A stretch of 64,000 bases of DNA from Lagopus muta (Eukaryota; Chordata; Aves; Galliformes; Phasianidae). The position numbers and the translations under genes were made by a program. Below the pieces are notes generated by a model. The model was not told where the DNA came from and ran no database searches. It worked only from the letters and a program-made list of their open reading frames with translations. Below, in pieces: positions 63,728 to 64,000 of the stretch. The DNA lies in NCBI RefSeq assembly GCF_023343835.1, contig NC_064437.1, forward strand, positions 16,487,501-16,551,500, given 5' to 3'. Within the stretch, counting starts at the first letter, position 1; the number at the start of each line of letters is the position of its first letter.

Positions 63728-64000
63728 GTAAGATGTTGTTATTTACATGTTGTGTTTACACGGTCAAGTAACATAATAGAGCATGGAAAAAGTATCCTGC
63801 AATGTATTAATTAGTGTAGTAAATGTTTTATTTCCCTGTAAAATACACGGTTTGATGTATTTACTTTTGTCCATACTACTTTACAATTCCAGATTATTTT
63901 GTCAGTGCTAATGCCCTTAGTGTATTGTCTCTGTGAAGTGGGATAGATACCATGCAGTCAATTGATTTGTAATTGCATATTACTAATCTATGGGATTGAG
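63728..64000 (+). other. TLCD4: TLCD4 next intron, start
   Basis: Intron sequence following the GTAAGA donor, continuing past the window edge. Nothing else was seen. Confidence 0.85.

Noticed and set aside
1-64000. Prokaryotic features, CRISPR arrays or integrated virus
   Set aside because: The window has spliced vertebrate genes, CpG islands and CR1 elements; no regular repeat-spacer arrays and no retroviral gag/pol/env frames or paired LTRs were seen.

Overview
This is vertebrate nuclear DNA, almost certainly from a bird. It has split genes with GT-AG introns, three CpG-island promoters and several CR1 LINE 3' ends carrying the characteristic ATTCTATG-type terminal repeats. Coding exons make up about 1.5% of the window. 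There are no prokaryotic operons, phage or CRISPR arrays. The species cannot be read from the sequence alone.

Three genes are recognised, in the order known from the human 1p21.3 block: CNN3 (minus), ALG14 (minus), TLCD4/TMEM56 (plus). From left to right: 1-4991 is the 5' part of CNN3 intron 1. 4992-5048 is the first coding exon of CNN3, inside a CpG island (about 4440-5770). 5770-18145 is intergenic and holds one CR1 fragment and a candidate conserved regulatory block at about 6061-6490. 18276-39070 is the complete coding region of ALG14, reconstructed as four exons (39070-38923, 37406-37255, 33103-32981, 18506-18276) giving 217 residues. Its CpG-island promoter lies at about 38640-39410. 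39410-54380 is intergenic between the divergent ALG14 and TLCD4 promoters; it contains a damaged CR1 copy with reverse-transcriptase remnants and long homopolymers. 54380-55570 is the TLCD4 CpG island. The first two coding exons of TLCD4 are at 59460-59625 and 63638-63727, and the gene runs off the right edge.

The three genes are neighbours but not a pathway. CNN3 is an actin-binding calponin. ALG14 anchors the second GlcNAc transferase of N-glycan precursor synthesis at the ER. TLCD4 is a multi-pass TLC-domain membrane protein. Most predicted open frames in the window are chance frames in introns, intergenic DNA or GC-rich islands. I found no convincing new biological system. The most noteworthy signals are a pair of inverted ZNF143/THAP11-type sites just inside ALG14 intron 1, a possibly conserved block upstream of CNN3, and a MIR-like SINE head in TLCD4 intron 1.
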